Counted from the first letter of the stretch, positions 54,799 to 64,000 are shown. The stretch: DNA of 64,000 bases from Stenotrophomonas sp. SAM-B (GCF_013387485.1 NZ_JABBXB010000002.1:630405-694404); one strand, 5' to 3'. The notes: generated from the sequence alone by a model not told the origin. Program-made: numbers and translations.

Positions 54799-55581
54799 AT
54801 GCGTGGCCCCCGTACCTCCTGGACCCGTTACCTGCCGCTGTTGCTGACCGCCCTGCTGTGCGCGCTGCCGGCCCTGGCCTGGGCTGCGCCCGGCGTGCCG
54901 GGCGTACCGGCGCTGCCGGACGTGAATGTCGGCAAGATCGGCGGCCAGCCGGTCAGCCTGCCGCTGCAGACACTGCTGCTGATGACGGCGATCACCCTGA
55001 TCCCGTCGATGCTGCTGGTGCTGACCGCCTTCACCCGCATCATCATCGTGCTCGGCCTGCTGCGCCAGGCGCTGGGCACCGGCCAGACACCGTCCAACCA
55101 GGTGCTGCTCGGCCTGGCCCTGTTCCTGACCGCGATGGTGATGCTGCCGGTCTGGCAGAAGGCGTGGGGCAGCGGCATGGCGCCCTACCTCAACGGCGAG
55201 ATCGATTTCCAGACCGCCTGGACGCTGACCACCCAGCCGCTGCGCGCCTTCATGCTGGCCCAGATCCGCGAGACGGACCTGATGACCTTCGCCGGCATGG
55301 CCGGGCATGGCACCTACTCCAGCCCGGATGCCATCCCGTTCCCGATCCTGGTCGCCTCGTTCGTCACCAGCGAGCTGAAGACCGCCTTCGAAATCGGCTT
55401 CCTGATCTTCATTCCATTCGTGATCATCGATCTGGTCGTGGCCAGCGTGCTGATGTCGATGGGCATGATGATGCTCTCGCCGATGCTGGTCTCCGCACCC
55501 TTCAAGATCCTGCTGTTCGTGTTGGTGGATGGCTGGGTCCTGGTGGTGGGCACCTTGGCCGCCAGCTTCAATGCGGTCTGA
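54799..55581 (+). CDS. fliP: Flagellar export gate protein FliP
   Basis: FliP forms the export-gate pore with FliQ and FliR. The 260-aa product has a cleavable signal peptide (LPLLLTALLCALPALAWA) and four membrane helices with the family segments LMTAITLIPSMLLVLTAFTRIIIVLGLLRQALGTGQ and PSNQVLLGLALFLTAMVM, then FEIGFLIFIPFVIIDLVVASVLMSMGMMMLSP. It is 2 bp after fliO and 39 bp before fliQ. Confidence 0.98.
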   Translation: MRGPRTSWTRYLPLLLTALLCALPALAWAAPGVPGVPALPDVNVGKIGGQPVSLPLQTLLLMTAITLIPSMLLVLTAFTRIIIVLGLLRQALGTGQTPSNQVLLGLALFLTAMVMLPVWQKAWGSGMAPYLNGEIDFQTAWTLTTQPLRAFMLAQIRETDLMTFAGMAGHGTYSSPDAIPFPILVASFVTSELKTAFEIGFLIFIPFVIIDLVVASVLMSMGMMMLSPMLVSAPFKILLFVLVDGWVLVVGTLAASFNAV

Positions 55582-55620
55582 CCGCCCCGCCCTGTTGATC
55601 GATACGGACCCGAGACTGAC

Positions 55621-55890
55621 ATGACGCCCGAACTTGCCCTGACCGAACTGCGTGGTGGCCTGATCACCGTGCTGTGGGTCGCCGGCCCGCTGCTGCTCAC
55701 TGTGCTGATCGTCGGCGTGGTGGTCGGCGTGGTCCAGGCCGCGACCCAGCTCAACGAACCCACCATTGCCTTCGTGGCCAAGGCGGCCGCCCTGACCGTG
55801 GTGCTGTTCGCGCTGGGCAGCCTGTTGATCGGCCACCTGGTCGAATACACCACGCTGCTGTTCCAGCGCATTCCCCACCTGATCGGCTGA
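55621..55890 (+). CDS. fliQ: Flagellar export gate protein FliQ
   Basis: An 89-aa export-gate subunit with two membrane helices (about 15-40 and 52-72) and the family pattern PLLLTVLIVGVVVGVVQAATQLNEPTIAFVAKAAAL. Length, composition and place between fliP and fliR all fit. The gap to fliR is 11 bp. Confidence 0.97.
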   Translation: MTPELALTELRGGLITVLWVAGPLLLTVLIVGVVVGVVQAATQLNEPTIAFVAKAAALTVVLFALGSLLIGHLVEYTTLLFQRIPHLIG

Positions 55891-55901
55891 GGCCCGCCGC
55901 C

Positions 55902-56693
55902 GTGGATTCCGCGACCCAGATGGCAGCCGATGGCCTGCAGGCCTTCGGCATGATCGGCACGATCCTGTGGACCATGCTGCGCATCGGCGCGATGCTGATG
56001 GCCATGCCGCTGATCGGCACCCGCGCGGTGCCGTCGCGGATCCGCGTGCTGCTGGCCGGTGCGCTGGCGATCGCGCTGTCGCCGATGCTGCCGCCGGTGC
56101 CGGAATGGACCGGCTTCGATGCGGCCACGGTATTGACCGTCGCCCGCGAGCTGGCGATCGGCGTCTCGATCGGATTCGTGCTGCGGCTGGTATTCGAAGC
56201 CGGCGCGATGGCCGGCGAGCTGGTGGCCCAGGGCACCGGCCTGGCGTTCGCGCAGATGAGCGATCCGCTGCGCGGTGGCAGCTCCGGCGTGATCGGACAG
56301 TGGTTCTACCTGCTGTTCGGCCTGCTGTTCTTCACCGTCAACGGGCACCTGGCGCTGATCTCGCTGCTGATGGACAGCTACAAGGCCTTGCCGATCGGCA
56401 CCTCGCTGCCCGATCCACAGGCGTTCCTGAGCATTGCCCCGACCTTCCTGCTGCAGGTCTTCCGTGGCGCGCTCACTCTGGCGCTGCCGCTGACCGTGGC
56501 GATGCTGGCGATCAACCTGGCCTTCGGCGTGCTGGCCCGCGCGGCGCCGGCCTTGAATCCGATCCAGCTGGGCCTGCCGGTGGCGTTGCTGCTGGGGCTG
56601 TTCCTGCTCACGGTACTGGCCGGCGAAATGGGCCCACCGGTGCAGCGCCTGTTCGACGCGGCGTTCGATGCCGCCGACAGCGTCAGCCGCTGA
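55902..56693 (+). CDS. fliR: Flagellar export gate protein FliR
   Basis: FliR completes the FliPQR gate. The 263-aa product has about six membrane helices and family motifs LRIGAMLMAMPLIGTRAVPSRIRVLLAGALAI, FEAGAMAGELVAQGTGLAFAQMSDP and a C-terminal NPIQLGLPVALLLGLFLL. The start is GTG 55902; ATG 55920 is a possible alternative. After fliR the usual flhB is displaced by an inserted MHYT-GGDEF-EAL gene. Confidence 0.96.
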   Translation: MDSATQMAADGLQAFGMIGTILWTMLRIGAMLMAMPLIGTRAVPSRIRVLLAGALAIALSPMLPPVPEWTGFDAATVLTVARELAIGVSIGFVLRLVFEAGAMAGELVAQGTGLAFAQMSDPLRGGSSGVIGQWFYLLFGLLFFTVNGHLALISLLMDSYKALPIGTSLPDPQAFLSIAPTFLLQVFRGALTLALPLTVAMLAINLAFGVLARAAPALNPIQLGLPVALLLGLFLLTVLAGEMGPPVQRLFDAAFDAADSVSR

Positions 56694-56871
56694 CCCGGGA
56701 CACGCCGGGACAACCACGCCAGCGCTCCGCGGCGCCGCGCACCTGCCCCTTGCGATGCCCCCCGGGCGTGGCGTTAGTCTTGGCTGAAGACGAGGCCTTC
56801 ACCGGTACTCTGCGGTGATGGCACCGCGTTCTGTCGTATCGCTCAGATGTTGACCAGGGAGAGCGTCATCC

Positions 56872-59016
56872 ATGCTGATCGGCAGTTACACCCCGTGGTT
56901 GGTGGTCGTTTCGTTCCTGGTCGCCGTGCTGGCCTCGTTCACTGCGCTGGACATGGCCAGCCGGGTCACCACCGCGGCCACGCCCCGCACCACCTGGCTG
57001 TGGCTGGTGGGCGGCGGCTGCGCGATGGGGCTGGGCATCTGGTCCATGCACTTCATCGGGATGCTCGCCTTCCGGCTGCCGATCCCGCTCGGCTACGCGC
57101 TCGGCCTGACCACGGTCTCGCTGCTGGCCGCCATGGCGTCTTCGATCTTCGCCCTGTGGCTGGTATCGCAACCCACCCTGCCGCACGGCCGCCTCGCGCT
57201 CGGTGCCGTGCTCATGGGCAGCGGCATCGCCTCGATGCATTACCTGGGCATGGCCGCGCTGCACATGCAGCCCGGGATCGACTACCACGCCGGCTGGGTG
57301 GCGCTGTCGCTGGTGATCGCGGTGGTCGCTTCATGGACTGCGCTGTTCATCGCCTTCCGCCTGCGCAGCACGCACCGTCGGCTGCGCGACCGCGCCGCAC
57401 CGGCGCTGGTTCTGGGCACCGCGATCGTGGGCATGCACTACACCGGCATGGCCGCGGCGCGCTTCCCGGCCGGCAGCATCTGCGGCGCAGCGGCCGGTGA
57501 CGGCCTGCAGGCGCAATGGTTGGCACTGGTGGTACTGGTGCTGACCATCGCGATCCTGGCGGTGGTGCTGATCGTTTCCTGGCTCGACCAGCGCATGGAG
57601 GCGCAGCTGCTGCGGCTGCGCAACACCGACCTGAGCAGTTCGCTGGACGATGCCCACGCCGAGCTGACCCAGGCGGCACTGCACGATCCGCTGACCCGCC
57701 TGCCCAATCGCCGGCTGCTGCAGCAGCGCATCGAGCAATCGCTGGCCGAGGCCGAACAGCGTGGCAGCCGCTTCGCGGTGATGTTCATGGATCTGGACGG
57801 CTTCAAGCAGGTCAACGACGCTTACGGCCATCAGACCGGCGACGCCCTGCTGGTGGCCGTCGCCGACCGCACCCGCAAACTGCTGCGGCCGGCGGACATG
57901 ATGGCGCGGCTGGGTGGCGACGAGTTCGTACTGGTGGTCCCGATCGAGAACGACGAAGACGTGGCGACACTGGCCAGCCGCATCATCCAGACCGTCGGCT
58001 GCGAGCCGCTGCTGCCGCGCCACGATCTGCAGGTGACCGCGAGCATCGGCATCGCGATCTGCCCGGACCATGCCGCCAGCGAACGCCAGCTGATGGCCTT
58101 CGCCGATGCGGCGATGTATCAAGCCAAAGAAGCCGGCCGCAACGCCTACGTGCTGTTTGCGGACTGGATGAATGACAGCGCCGAGCAGCAGTTCCAGCTG
58201 CTGGCCGACCTGCGGCGCGCGATCGGGACCGAACAGCTGTTCCTGCACTACCAACCCAAGACCCGTGTGGCCGGGCAGTCGGTCAGCGGCGCCGAGGCGC
58301 TGATCCGTTGGCGGCATCCGCAGCAGGGGCTGATTCCACCGGACCGCTTCATCCGCCTGGCCGAGCGCAGCGGCGTGATCAACGAGATCGGGCGCTGGGC
58401 GCTGGATGAGGCCTGCCGCCAGCTGCGTGTCTGGCACGACGCCGGGCATGACGGGTGGACGGTCTCGGTGAATCTCTCGCCGATCCAGTTCGCTTCGCCC
58501 AACCTGCTGCAGGAGGTCCGCGAGGCGCTGCAGACCCACCGCATCGAACCACGCCGGCTGATCCTGGAGATCACGGAAAACACGGTGATGCGTGATACCG
58601 AGGCCAGCCTTACCCTGCTGCAGGCCATGGCCGCGCTGGGCGTGGGCATCTCCATCGACGACTTTGGCACCGGCTACTCCAGCCTGTTGTACCTCAAGCG
58701 CCTGCCGGCCACCGAGATCAAGATCGACCACGCCTTCGTGCGCGATCTGGAAAACAGCTCCGAGGACGTGGTGATCGTCTCGGCGATCGTGGCGCTGGGG
58801 CATGCACTGGACATGGACATCGTCGCCGAGGGCGTGGAGACGGTCGGCCAGCGGGCCTACCTGGAGCGACTGGGCTGCGATTACCTGCAGGGGTATCTGC
58901 TGGGACGTCCGGTGGATGCCCAACGCTTCATGCAGCTGCATGACCTGCCCCGGCCCCGGGTGGAGGTGGCAGCGGGATGGACACCGCAGGCGCGGCCCGG
59001 CGCCTCGTCGGGGTGA
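56872..59016 (+). CDS. MHYT-GGDEF-EAL membrane cyclic-di-GMP enzyme
   Basis: A 714-aa inner-membrane protein. The N-terminal half has seven hydrophobic segments with three MHYT-type motifs (MHFIGM, MHYLGM, MHYTGM), thought to bind copper and sense gases or redox state. A GGDEF domain (about 270-425) keeps the exact GGDEF with an RPAD inhibitory site five residues before it. The EAL domain (about 440-690) keeps EALIRW, NLSPIQF, EITENT, DDFGTG, KIDHAF, AEGVET and QGYLLGRP. Both activities look intact. A GGGAGA ribosome site precedes ATG 56872. It lies between fliR and flhB in the same direction, 178 bp after fliR, where I see no promoter or terminator. Confidence 0.95.
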   Translation: MLIGSYTPWLVVVSFLVAVLASFTALDMASRVTTAATPRTTWLWLVGGGCAMGLGIWSMHFIGMLAFRLPIPLGYALGLTTVSLLAAMASSIFALWLVSQPTLPHGRLALGAVLMGSGIASMHYLGMAALHMQPGIDYHAGWVALSLVIAVVASWTALFIAFRLRSTHRRLRDRAAPALVLGTAIVGMHYTGMAAARFPAGSICGAAAGDGLQAQWLALVVLVLTIAILAVVLIVSWLDQRMEAQLLRLRNTDLSSSLDDAHAELTQAALHDPLTRLPNRRLLQQRIEQSLAEAEQRGSRFAVMFMDLDGFKQVNDAYGHQTGDALLVAVADRTRKLLRPADMMARLGGDEFVLVVPIENDEDVATLASRIIQTVGCEPLLPRHDLQVTASIGIAICPDHAASERQLMAFADAAMYQAKEAGRNAYVLFADWMNDSAEQQFQLLADLRRAIGTEQLFLHYQPKTRVAGQSVSGAEALIRWRHPQQGLIPPDRFIRLAERSGVINEIGRWALDEACRQLRVWHDAGHDGWTVSVNLSPIQFASPNLLQEVREALQTHRIEPRRLILEITENTVMRDTEASLTLLQAMAALGVGISIDDFGTGYSSLLYLKRLPATEIKIDHAFVRDLENSSEDVVIVSAIVALGHALDMDIVAEGVETVGQRAYLERLGCDYLQGYLLGRPVDAQRFMQLHDLPRPRVEVAAGWTPQARPGASSG

Positions 59017-59079
59017 TGTCCGCCGCCGGCGGAATGGTTCTTGCACGGCCCCGGGTATCTCCTCCCGTATCGCGCCCCG

Positions 59080-60210
59080 ATGTCCGAGAACGAACAAGCC
59101 GGCGAAAAAACCGAATTACCCACCGAAAAACGCCTGCGCGATGCCCGGGAACAGGGCAACATCCCGCGCTCACGGGAGCTGGCGACGGCGGCCGTGTTCG
59201 GTGCCGGTGTGCTGGCGCTGATGGCGTTCTCCGGCACCATCGCGCGCAACGCCAAGACCTGGATGCAGTTCGCGCTGAGCCCGGAGCCGGGCCTGCGGCT
59301 GCATCCACAGGCGCTGTTCGGCCACTTCGGCGAGCTGCTGCTGCGCCTGCTGCTGGGCATGTGGCCCCTGATCGTGATCTGCCTGCTGGCCAGCTTTCTG
59401 TCGCCGGTGGTGATGGGCGGGCTGCGCTGGTCGGGCAAGGCGATGATGCCGGACTTCAAGCGCATGAGCCCGATGGCGGGCATGAAAAGGCTGTACGGCC
59501 CCGAAGCCATCGCCGAGTTCACCAAATCCCTGCTGCGCATCGCCTTCGTCGGCACCGCGGCCGGGCTGGTGGTCTGGCACGGCATCCGCCCGCTGCGCGA
59601 CCTGCTCAACCAGCCGCTGGAGGCCGCCATGGTCCACGGCCTGGGCTTCACCCTGAAGCTGATGCTGGCCACCGGCGGCGCGATGATGCTGCTCGCCGCC
59701 ATCGATGCGCCGTACCAGCGCTGGAACTGGATGCGCAAGCTGAAGATGACCCGTGAAGAACTGCGCCGGGAGATGAAGGAAAGCGAGGGCAGCCCCGAGG
59801 TCAAGGGCCGCATCCGCCAGCTGCAGCAGCAGATGTCCAACCGCCGGATGATGGAAGCGGTGCCCACCGCCGACGTCGTGGTGGTCAACCCGACCCACTA
59901 CGCGGTCGCCCTGAAGTACGAGGGCGGAAAGATGGGCGCGCCCACCGTGGTCGCCCTGGGCGTGGATGAAACCGCCCTGCGCATCCGTGAAGTGGCCGAC
60001 GGCAACAAGGTCGCCATCGTCTCCGCCCCGCCTTTGGCACGCGCCTTGTATCGGGAAGGTCAACTTGGAAAGGAAATTCCCGTGAGACTGTATTCGGCCG
60101 TGGCCCAGGTGCTCTCCTACGTCTACCAGCTGCGCAGCTGGCGGACCGGCCCGATGCCGGCCTCGCCCAGCATCGATATCGATGAGTTCGGCAAGGGAGG
60201 CCGCCCATGA
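59080..60210 (+). CDS. flhB: Flagellar export switch protein FlhB
   Basis: FlhB switches export from hook to filament substrates by cleaving itself. The 376-aa product begins ENEQAGEKTELPTEKRLRDAREQGN, has four membrane helices, and carries the autocleavage motif N270-P-T-H in VVVNPTHYAVALKYE, followed by the FlhB-CC domain. ATG 59080 was chosen because the family start MSENE follows; an in-frame TTG at 59041 would add 13 atypical residues. Its stop overlaps the flhA ATG (ATGA). Confidence 0.97.
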   Translation: MSENEQAGEKTELPTEKRLRDAREQGNIPRSRELATAAVFGAGVLALMAFSGTIARNAKTWMQFALSPEPGLRLHPQALFGHFGELLLRLLLGMWPLIVICLLASFLSPVVMGGLRWSGKAMMPDFKRMSPMAGMKRLYGPEAIAEFTKSLLRIAFVGTAAGLVVWHGIRPLRDLLNQPLEAAMVHGLGFTLKLMLATGGAMMLLAAIDAPYQRWNWMRKLKMTREELRREMKESEGSPEVKGRIRQLQQQMSNRRMMEAVPTADVVVVNPTHYAVALKYEGGKMGAPTVVALGVDETALRIREVADGNKVAIVSAPPLARALYREGQLGKEIPVRLYSAVAQVLSYVYQLRSWRTGPMPASPSIDIDEFGKGGRP

Positions 60211-62309
60211 GCGCCCAGCCTGCCGGAATGAACGTGCGCCGCGCACTGGACATGATCCGCCACGGGCTCGGTGCCCCGCTGATCGTGCTGGCGCTGCTGG
60301 CGATGGTGGTGGTGCCGCTGGCGCCGGCGGTGCTCGATGCACTTTTCACCTTCAACATCGCCATCTCGCTGATGGTGCTGCTGGCGGTGGTGTACGTGAA
60401 GCGCCCGCTGGACTTCACCATCTTCCCCATCGTGCTGCTGATCACCACGATGCTGCGGCTGGCGCTGAACGTGGCCTCCACCCGCGTGATCCTGCTCAAC
60501 GGCCAGAACGGCCACGAGGCGGCCGGCAAGGTGATCGCCTCGTTCGGCGAGTTCGTGATCGGCGGCAACTACGCGGTCGGCATCGTGGTCTTCGCGATCC
60601 TGACCATCATCAACTTCGTGGTGATCACCAAGGGTGCCGGCCGTGTCTCCGAAGTGACCGCCCGCTTCATCCTGGACGCCATGCCCGGCAAGCAGATGGC
60701 GATCGACGCCGATCTCAACGCCGGTTTGCTGACGCGTGAAGAGGCCAAGGCGCGCCGCGAGGAGGTCCGCGAGGAAGCCGACTTCTACGGCGCGATGGAC
60801 GGCGCCAGCAAGTTCATCCGTGGCGATGCGATCGCCGGCATCCTGATCCTGTTCATCAACCTGGTCGGCGGCCTGGCGGTCGGCGTGCTCCAGCACGGCA
60901 TGCCGTTCGGCGATGCCGCGGCGACCTACACCCTGCTCTCCATCGGTGACGGCCTGGTCGCCCAGCTGCCGGCGCTGCTGGTCTCCTCGGCGGTGGCCAT
61001 GCTGGTCACCCGCGCCTCGCGCTCGCAGGACATGGCCCAGGCCATGATGGGCCAGGTCTTCGGCCAGTACCGCGCGCTGACCATCGCCGCCGCGATTCTG
61101 GCGGTGGTCGGCCTGGTGCCGGGGATGCCCAACGTCGCCTTCTTGACGCTGGCCGCCATCCTCGGCTTCATCGCCTGGAAGGCCTGGAAGAAGAGCACGG
61201 CCGAAGCCCGCGCCGCCGAATCCCCGGCCACCAACCGCCCCGACACCCTCGGCCTGCCCGGTGCCGCGCCCTCGCCGACCGCCGAACTGACCTGGGACGA
61301 ACTGCGCCCGGTCGATCCGCTGGGCCTGGAAGTCGGCTACCGGTTGATCCCGCTGGTCGACAAGAACCAGGGCGGCGAACTGATGGCCCGGATCAAGGGC
61401 GTGCGCCGCAAGCTCACCCACGACATCGGCTTCCTGATTCCCTCCGTCCACATCCGCGACAACCTGGAACTGCCGGCGAGCGCGTATCGCCTGCTGATCC
61501 ACGGCGTGCCGGTGGCGACCGCCGAGATCCATCCGGACCGCGAACTCGCGCTGGACCCGGGCAGTGCCCTGGGCACGCTGGAAGGCATCGCCGGCAAGGA
61601 TCCCGCCTTCGGCCTGGATGCCACCTGGATCCAGCCGCACCAGCGCGCCAATGCCGAATCGATGGGCTACACCGTGGTCGACCCGGCCACCGTGGTCGCC
61701 ACCCATCTGTCGCACCTGATCCGCGAGCACGCCCCGGAACTGCTCGGTCACGAAGAAGTGCAGCAGCTGCTGGCCAACCTGGCCAAGAGCGCACCGAAGC
61801 TGGTCGAAGATCTGACGCCGAAGTCGCTGCCGCTGTCGGCGGTGGTGCGGGTGCTGCAGAACCTGCTGATCGAGCGCATTCCGATCCGCCAGCTGCGCAA
61901 GATCGTCGAATCGCTGGTGGAAAGCGCGCCGACCAGCCAGGACCCGGCCGTGCTTACCGCCGCCGTACGTAACGCGCTGGGCCGTTTCATCGTGCAGGAG
62001 ATCGCCGGGATGTCGCCCGAGCTGCCGGTCTTCACCCTCAACCCGCAACTGGAACGCGTCTTGCAGGAGTCCACACAGGGCAACGGCGCCGCGCTGGAAC
62101 CCGGACTCGCCGAGCGACTGCATCAAAGCCTGGCCGAATGTGTCGGCAAGCAGGAAGCGAAGAACGAGCCCGCGGTCGTGCTGGTGCCCGGCCCGGTACG
62201 TGCCGCGCTGGCACGGCTGGTACGCCACAGCGTCCCCTCGCTGTCCGTACTCGCCTACAGCGAGGTGCCCGAGGACAAACGGTTGAAGCTGGTCGGCACG
62301 ATCAGTTGA
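60207..62309 (+). CDS. flhA: Flagellar export apparatus protein FlhA
   Basis: FlhA is the major export-gate component and the docking site for chaperone-substrate complexes. The 700-aa product has about eight membrane helices (to about 330), the FHIPEP-family signature region LDFTIFPIVLLITTMLRLALNVASTRVIL, the cytoplasmic loop with FYGAMDGASKFIRGDAIAGI, and a large C-terminal domain with the conserved LPLSAVVRVLQNLLIERIPIRQLRKIVESL. It is coupled to flhB by ATGA and precedes flhF by 83 bp. Confidence 0.98.
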   Translation: MSAQPAGMNVRRALDMIRHGLGAPLIVLALLAMVVVPLAPAVLDALFTFNIAISLMVLLAVVYVKRPLDFTIFPIVLLITTMLRLALNVASTRVILLNGQNGHEAAGKVIASFGEFVIGGNYAVGIVVFAILTIINFVVITKGAGRVSEVTARFILDAMPGKQMAIDADLNAGLLTREEAKARREEVREEADFYGAMDGASKFIRGDAIAGILILFINLVGGLAVGVLQHGMPFGDAAATYTLLSIGDGLVAQLPALLVSSAVAMLVTRASRSQDMAQAMMGQVFGQYRALTIAAAILAVVGLVPGMPNVAFLTLAAILGFIAWKAWKKSTAEARAAESPATNRPDTLGLPGAAPSPTAELTWDELRPVDPLGLEVGYRLIPLVDKNQGGELMARIKGVRRKLTHDIGFLIPSVHIRDNLELPASAYRLLIHGVPVATAEIHPDRELALDPGSALGTLEGIAGKDPAFGLDATWIQPHQRANAESMGYTVVDPATVVATHLSHLIREHAPELLGHEEVQQLLANLAKSAPKLVEDLTPKSLPLSAVVRVLQNLLIERIPIRQLRKIVESLVESAPTSQDPAVLTAAVRNALGRFIVQEIAGMSPELPVFTLNPQLERVLQESTQGNGAALEPGLAERLHQSLAECVGKQEAKNEPAVVLVPGPVRAALARLVRHSVPSLSVLAYSEVPEDKRLKLVGTIS

Positions 62310-62392
62310 GCCGGACCTCCGACGGCACCGCGACAGAAAACAGACACCTCATTCGATTTCACCGCAGCAGGAAATAAAGGGACTCCCTGACC

Positions 62393-64000
62393 GTGCAGAC
62401 CACCGACAACCAGCGTTTCCCTTCCACCACTCCGCCGCCCCAGTCCCGGTACCACAGCATGAAAATCAAACGCTTCGTCGCCTCCGATATGCGCTCGGCC
62501 ATGAACCTGGTGCGCAAGGAACACGGTCCGGACGCAGTGATCCTGTCCAACCGCCGGATCGAGGAAGGCGTCGAGATCGTGGCGGCGGCCAACTACGACG
62601 AGAGCGCCGTGCAGCGCGCACTGGAAGCGGCCCGCAAGGACGTCGCCCCGGCGCCGGCACCGCGCCCCCGCAGCGCCGCCGATGCCGTGATCGCCGCCGT
62701 GACCCGCCGCAAGGCCCCGGTCGCCACGCCGGAACCGGTGGCCGCCACCACCTCGGCCGTCGCTGCGCTGGCGCGCGCCGCCGTCGGCGCGACCGGCCGT
62801 ACGCTCGATTCCGCCAACGAAAGCGTCCCGCAGCGCGGCAGCGATGGCTTCGCCGCCACCCTGGCCCGCGCCGGTGTCAGCCCTGCCGTCAACGAACCGT
62901 CGCTGCCGGAGCAGATCTTCGCGCCGTTCAATGTCGAACAGGCCGCCGCCGCTTCGCCGGCCCTGCCGCACGAGGTCGCCGCACCGGCCCCGATCAACCG
63001 CGCCCGCTTCGTCATCGATCCGCCGCTGGAGGAGATGGACGAGACCGCCGTGCCGGCCGCCGCCCTCGCGCCGCTGCCGGTCGTGGCCGCGGCCCTGCCG
63101 CCGGCGCTGCCGATCGCCGCGACCGTCGCCACCGCCGCCAATGAAGCGGCACCGGTCGTGGCCAGCGTGCCGGAACTGATCGTGGTTCCGCGCGACGACG
63201 AAGAGATCCGCCAGCTGCGCCACGAAGTGGCCGGCATGCGCCACGTCATCGAGCGCGAGATGCACCGCTTCACCGACGAACGCCTGCGCGGCTCGCCGGT
63301 CCGCGCCGCCGCGCTGGACCTGATGGACGAGTACGGCTTCGACGCCGGGATCAGCCGCGACGTGGCCATGCAGATTCCGCTGGATACCGAAGCCCACCGC
63401 GGCCGCGGCCTGATGCTGGGCCTGCTCTCCAAGAAGCTGCCGATCGCCCCGGTCGACCCGCTCGAAGCCGGCGGCGTGATCGCCCTGGTCGGCCCCACCG
63501 GCGCCGGCAAGACCACCACCATCGCCAAGCTGGCCTCGCGCTTCGCCGAAGCGCATGCCGCCCGCGACGTCGCCCTGGTCACCACCGACACCGGCCGCAT
63601 CGGCGCCCGCGAACAGCTGTACGGCTTCGGCCGCCAGCTCGGCATCGCGGTCCATGAGGCCAGCAGCGGCAGCGATCTGAACCAGCTGCTGGAGCGCCTG
63701 AAGGACTACAAGCTGGTCCTGATCGACACCGCCGGGCTGGGCCCGCGCGACCGCGCCCTGGCCGCCCAGCTGCAGTGGCTGCGCGCCGCCGAGCAGATCC
63801 GCACCCTGCTGGTGCTGCCGGCCAACACCAGCTTCGGTGACATGGACGAGGTGGTCCGTCGCTTCAGCGCCGCCAACCCGCAGGGCGTGGTGCTGAGCAA
63901 GCTGGACGAGACCGGCCGCTTCGGCACCGCCCTGTCGGTGGCCGTGGATCACCGCCTGCCGATCACCTGGGTCACCGATGGCCAAGACGTTCCCGAAGAC
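62393..64000 (+). CDS. flhF: Flagellar SRP-like GTPase FlhF (3' end outside window)
   Basis: FlhF sets the number and polar place of flagella. The visible part has the N-terminal B domain (KIKRFVASDMRSAMNLVRKEHGPDAVILSNRRI), a long Ala/Pro/Val-rich linker, the N domain, and the G domain with P-loop VGPTGAGKTTT (about residue 366), DTGRIGAREQL, DTAG and the SKLDE guanine-binding motif. The frame is open to the right edge. Start choice: ATG 62459 gives the usual MKIKRF start but has no ribosome site; GTG 62393 has AAGGGA ten bases upstream and adds 22 residues. I list the longer form, and the true start is open. Confidence 0.94.
   Translation, partial: MQTTDNQRFPSTTPPPQSRYHSMKIKRFVASDMRSAMNLVRKEHGPDAVILSNRRIEEGVEIVAAANYDESAVQRALEAARKDVAPAPAPRPRSAADAVIAAVTRRKAPVATPEPVAATTSAVAALARAAVGATGRTLDSANESVPQRGSDGFAATLARAGVSPAVNEPSLPEQIFAPFNVEQAAAASPALPHEVAAPAPINRARFVIDPPLEEMDETAVPAAALAPLPVVAAALPPALPIAATVATAANEAAPVVASVPELIVVPRDDEEIRQLRHEVAGMRHVIEREMHRFTDERLRGSPVRAAALDLMDEYGFDAGISRDVAMQIPLDTEAHRGRGLMLGLLSKKLPIAPVDPLEAGGVIALVGPTGAGKTTTIAKLASRFAEAHAARDVALVTTDTGRIGAREQLYGFGRQLGIAVHEASSGSDLNQLLERLKDYKLVLIDTAGLGPRDRALAAQLQWLRAAEQIRTLLVLPANTSFGDMDEVVRRFSAANPQGVVLSKLDETGRFGTALSVAVDHRLPITWVTDGQDVPED

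Noticed and set aside
59017-59079. A sigma54 promoter before flhB (GG followed by TTGCA)
   Set aside because: The GG to GC spacing is far shorter than 10 bases, so it cannot be a sigma54 site.

Overview
The window is high-GC gammaproteobacterial DNA of the Xanthomonadaceae (Lysobacteraceae). Three things point to Stenotrophomonas or a very close relative: the flagellar gene order with rpoN2-vemR-fleQ in its middle, the nudJ-mnmA-hflD block, and GTAG-headed palindromic REP elements of the type described from Stenotrophomonas. The call rests on gene order, motifs and repeats read by eye. No database search was run.

Region 1 (1-7356) is housekeeping: the 3' end of aat, infA with a clear sigma70 promoter, a small secreted protein, clpA and clpS on the minus strand, a secreted 154-aa protein, and the overlapping nudJ-mnmA-hflD operon. 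Between clpS and clpA lies a decayed, plus-strand remnant of an APH(6)-like aminoglycoside kinase gene.

Region 2 (7357-19408) is signalling and accessory sequence: a chemoreceptor-like protein behind a FliA (sigma28) promoter, a sparsely coding stretch with an unrecognised 468-aa protein, a four-helix membrane protein, and a cluster of cyclic-di-GMP and two-component proteins. The cluster comprises a PAS-GGDEF-EAL protein, a PAS histidine kinase of the NarL-partner type, a degenerate GGDEF-EAL protein carrying a C-terminal receiver, and a PAS histidine kinase. REP elements punctuate it.

Region 3 (19488-64000) is a nearly complete flagellar locus. The order is flgN-flgM and flgA on the minus strand, then cheV, flgBCDEF, flgGHIJKL, four tandem flagellin genes, fliD-fliS-fliT-like-pilZ, a NarL-type response regulator, rpoN2, vemR, fleQ, fliEFGHIJK, fliLMNOPQR, a MHYT-GGDEF-EAL protein, flhB, flhA and the start of flhF. 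The window ends inside flhF; fleN/flhG, fliA and the che genes would be expected beyond the edge.

The regulatory layout can be read from the DNA. FleQ and the second sigma54 (RpoN2), both encoded here, should drive the six GG-N10-GC promoters found before flgA, flgB, flgG, fliD, fliE and fliL (basal body, hook and export genes). FlgM would hold FliA until the hook is complete. FliA-type promoters (TAAAG-N11-GCCGATAA-like) then stand before flgM, the first flagellin, fliD (a second promoter), cheV and the chemoreceptor gene. Several cyclic-di-GMP enzymes, a PilZ-like protein and VemR suggest that motility here is closely tied to second-messenger control.
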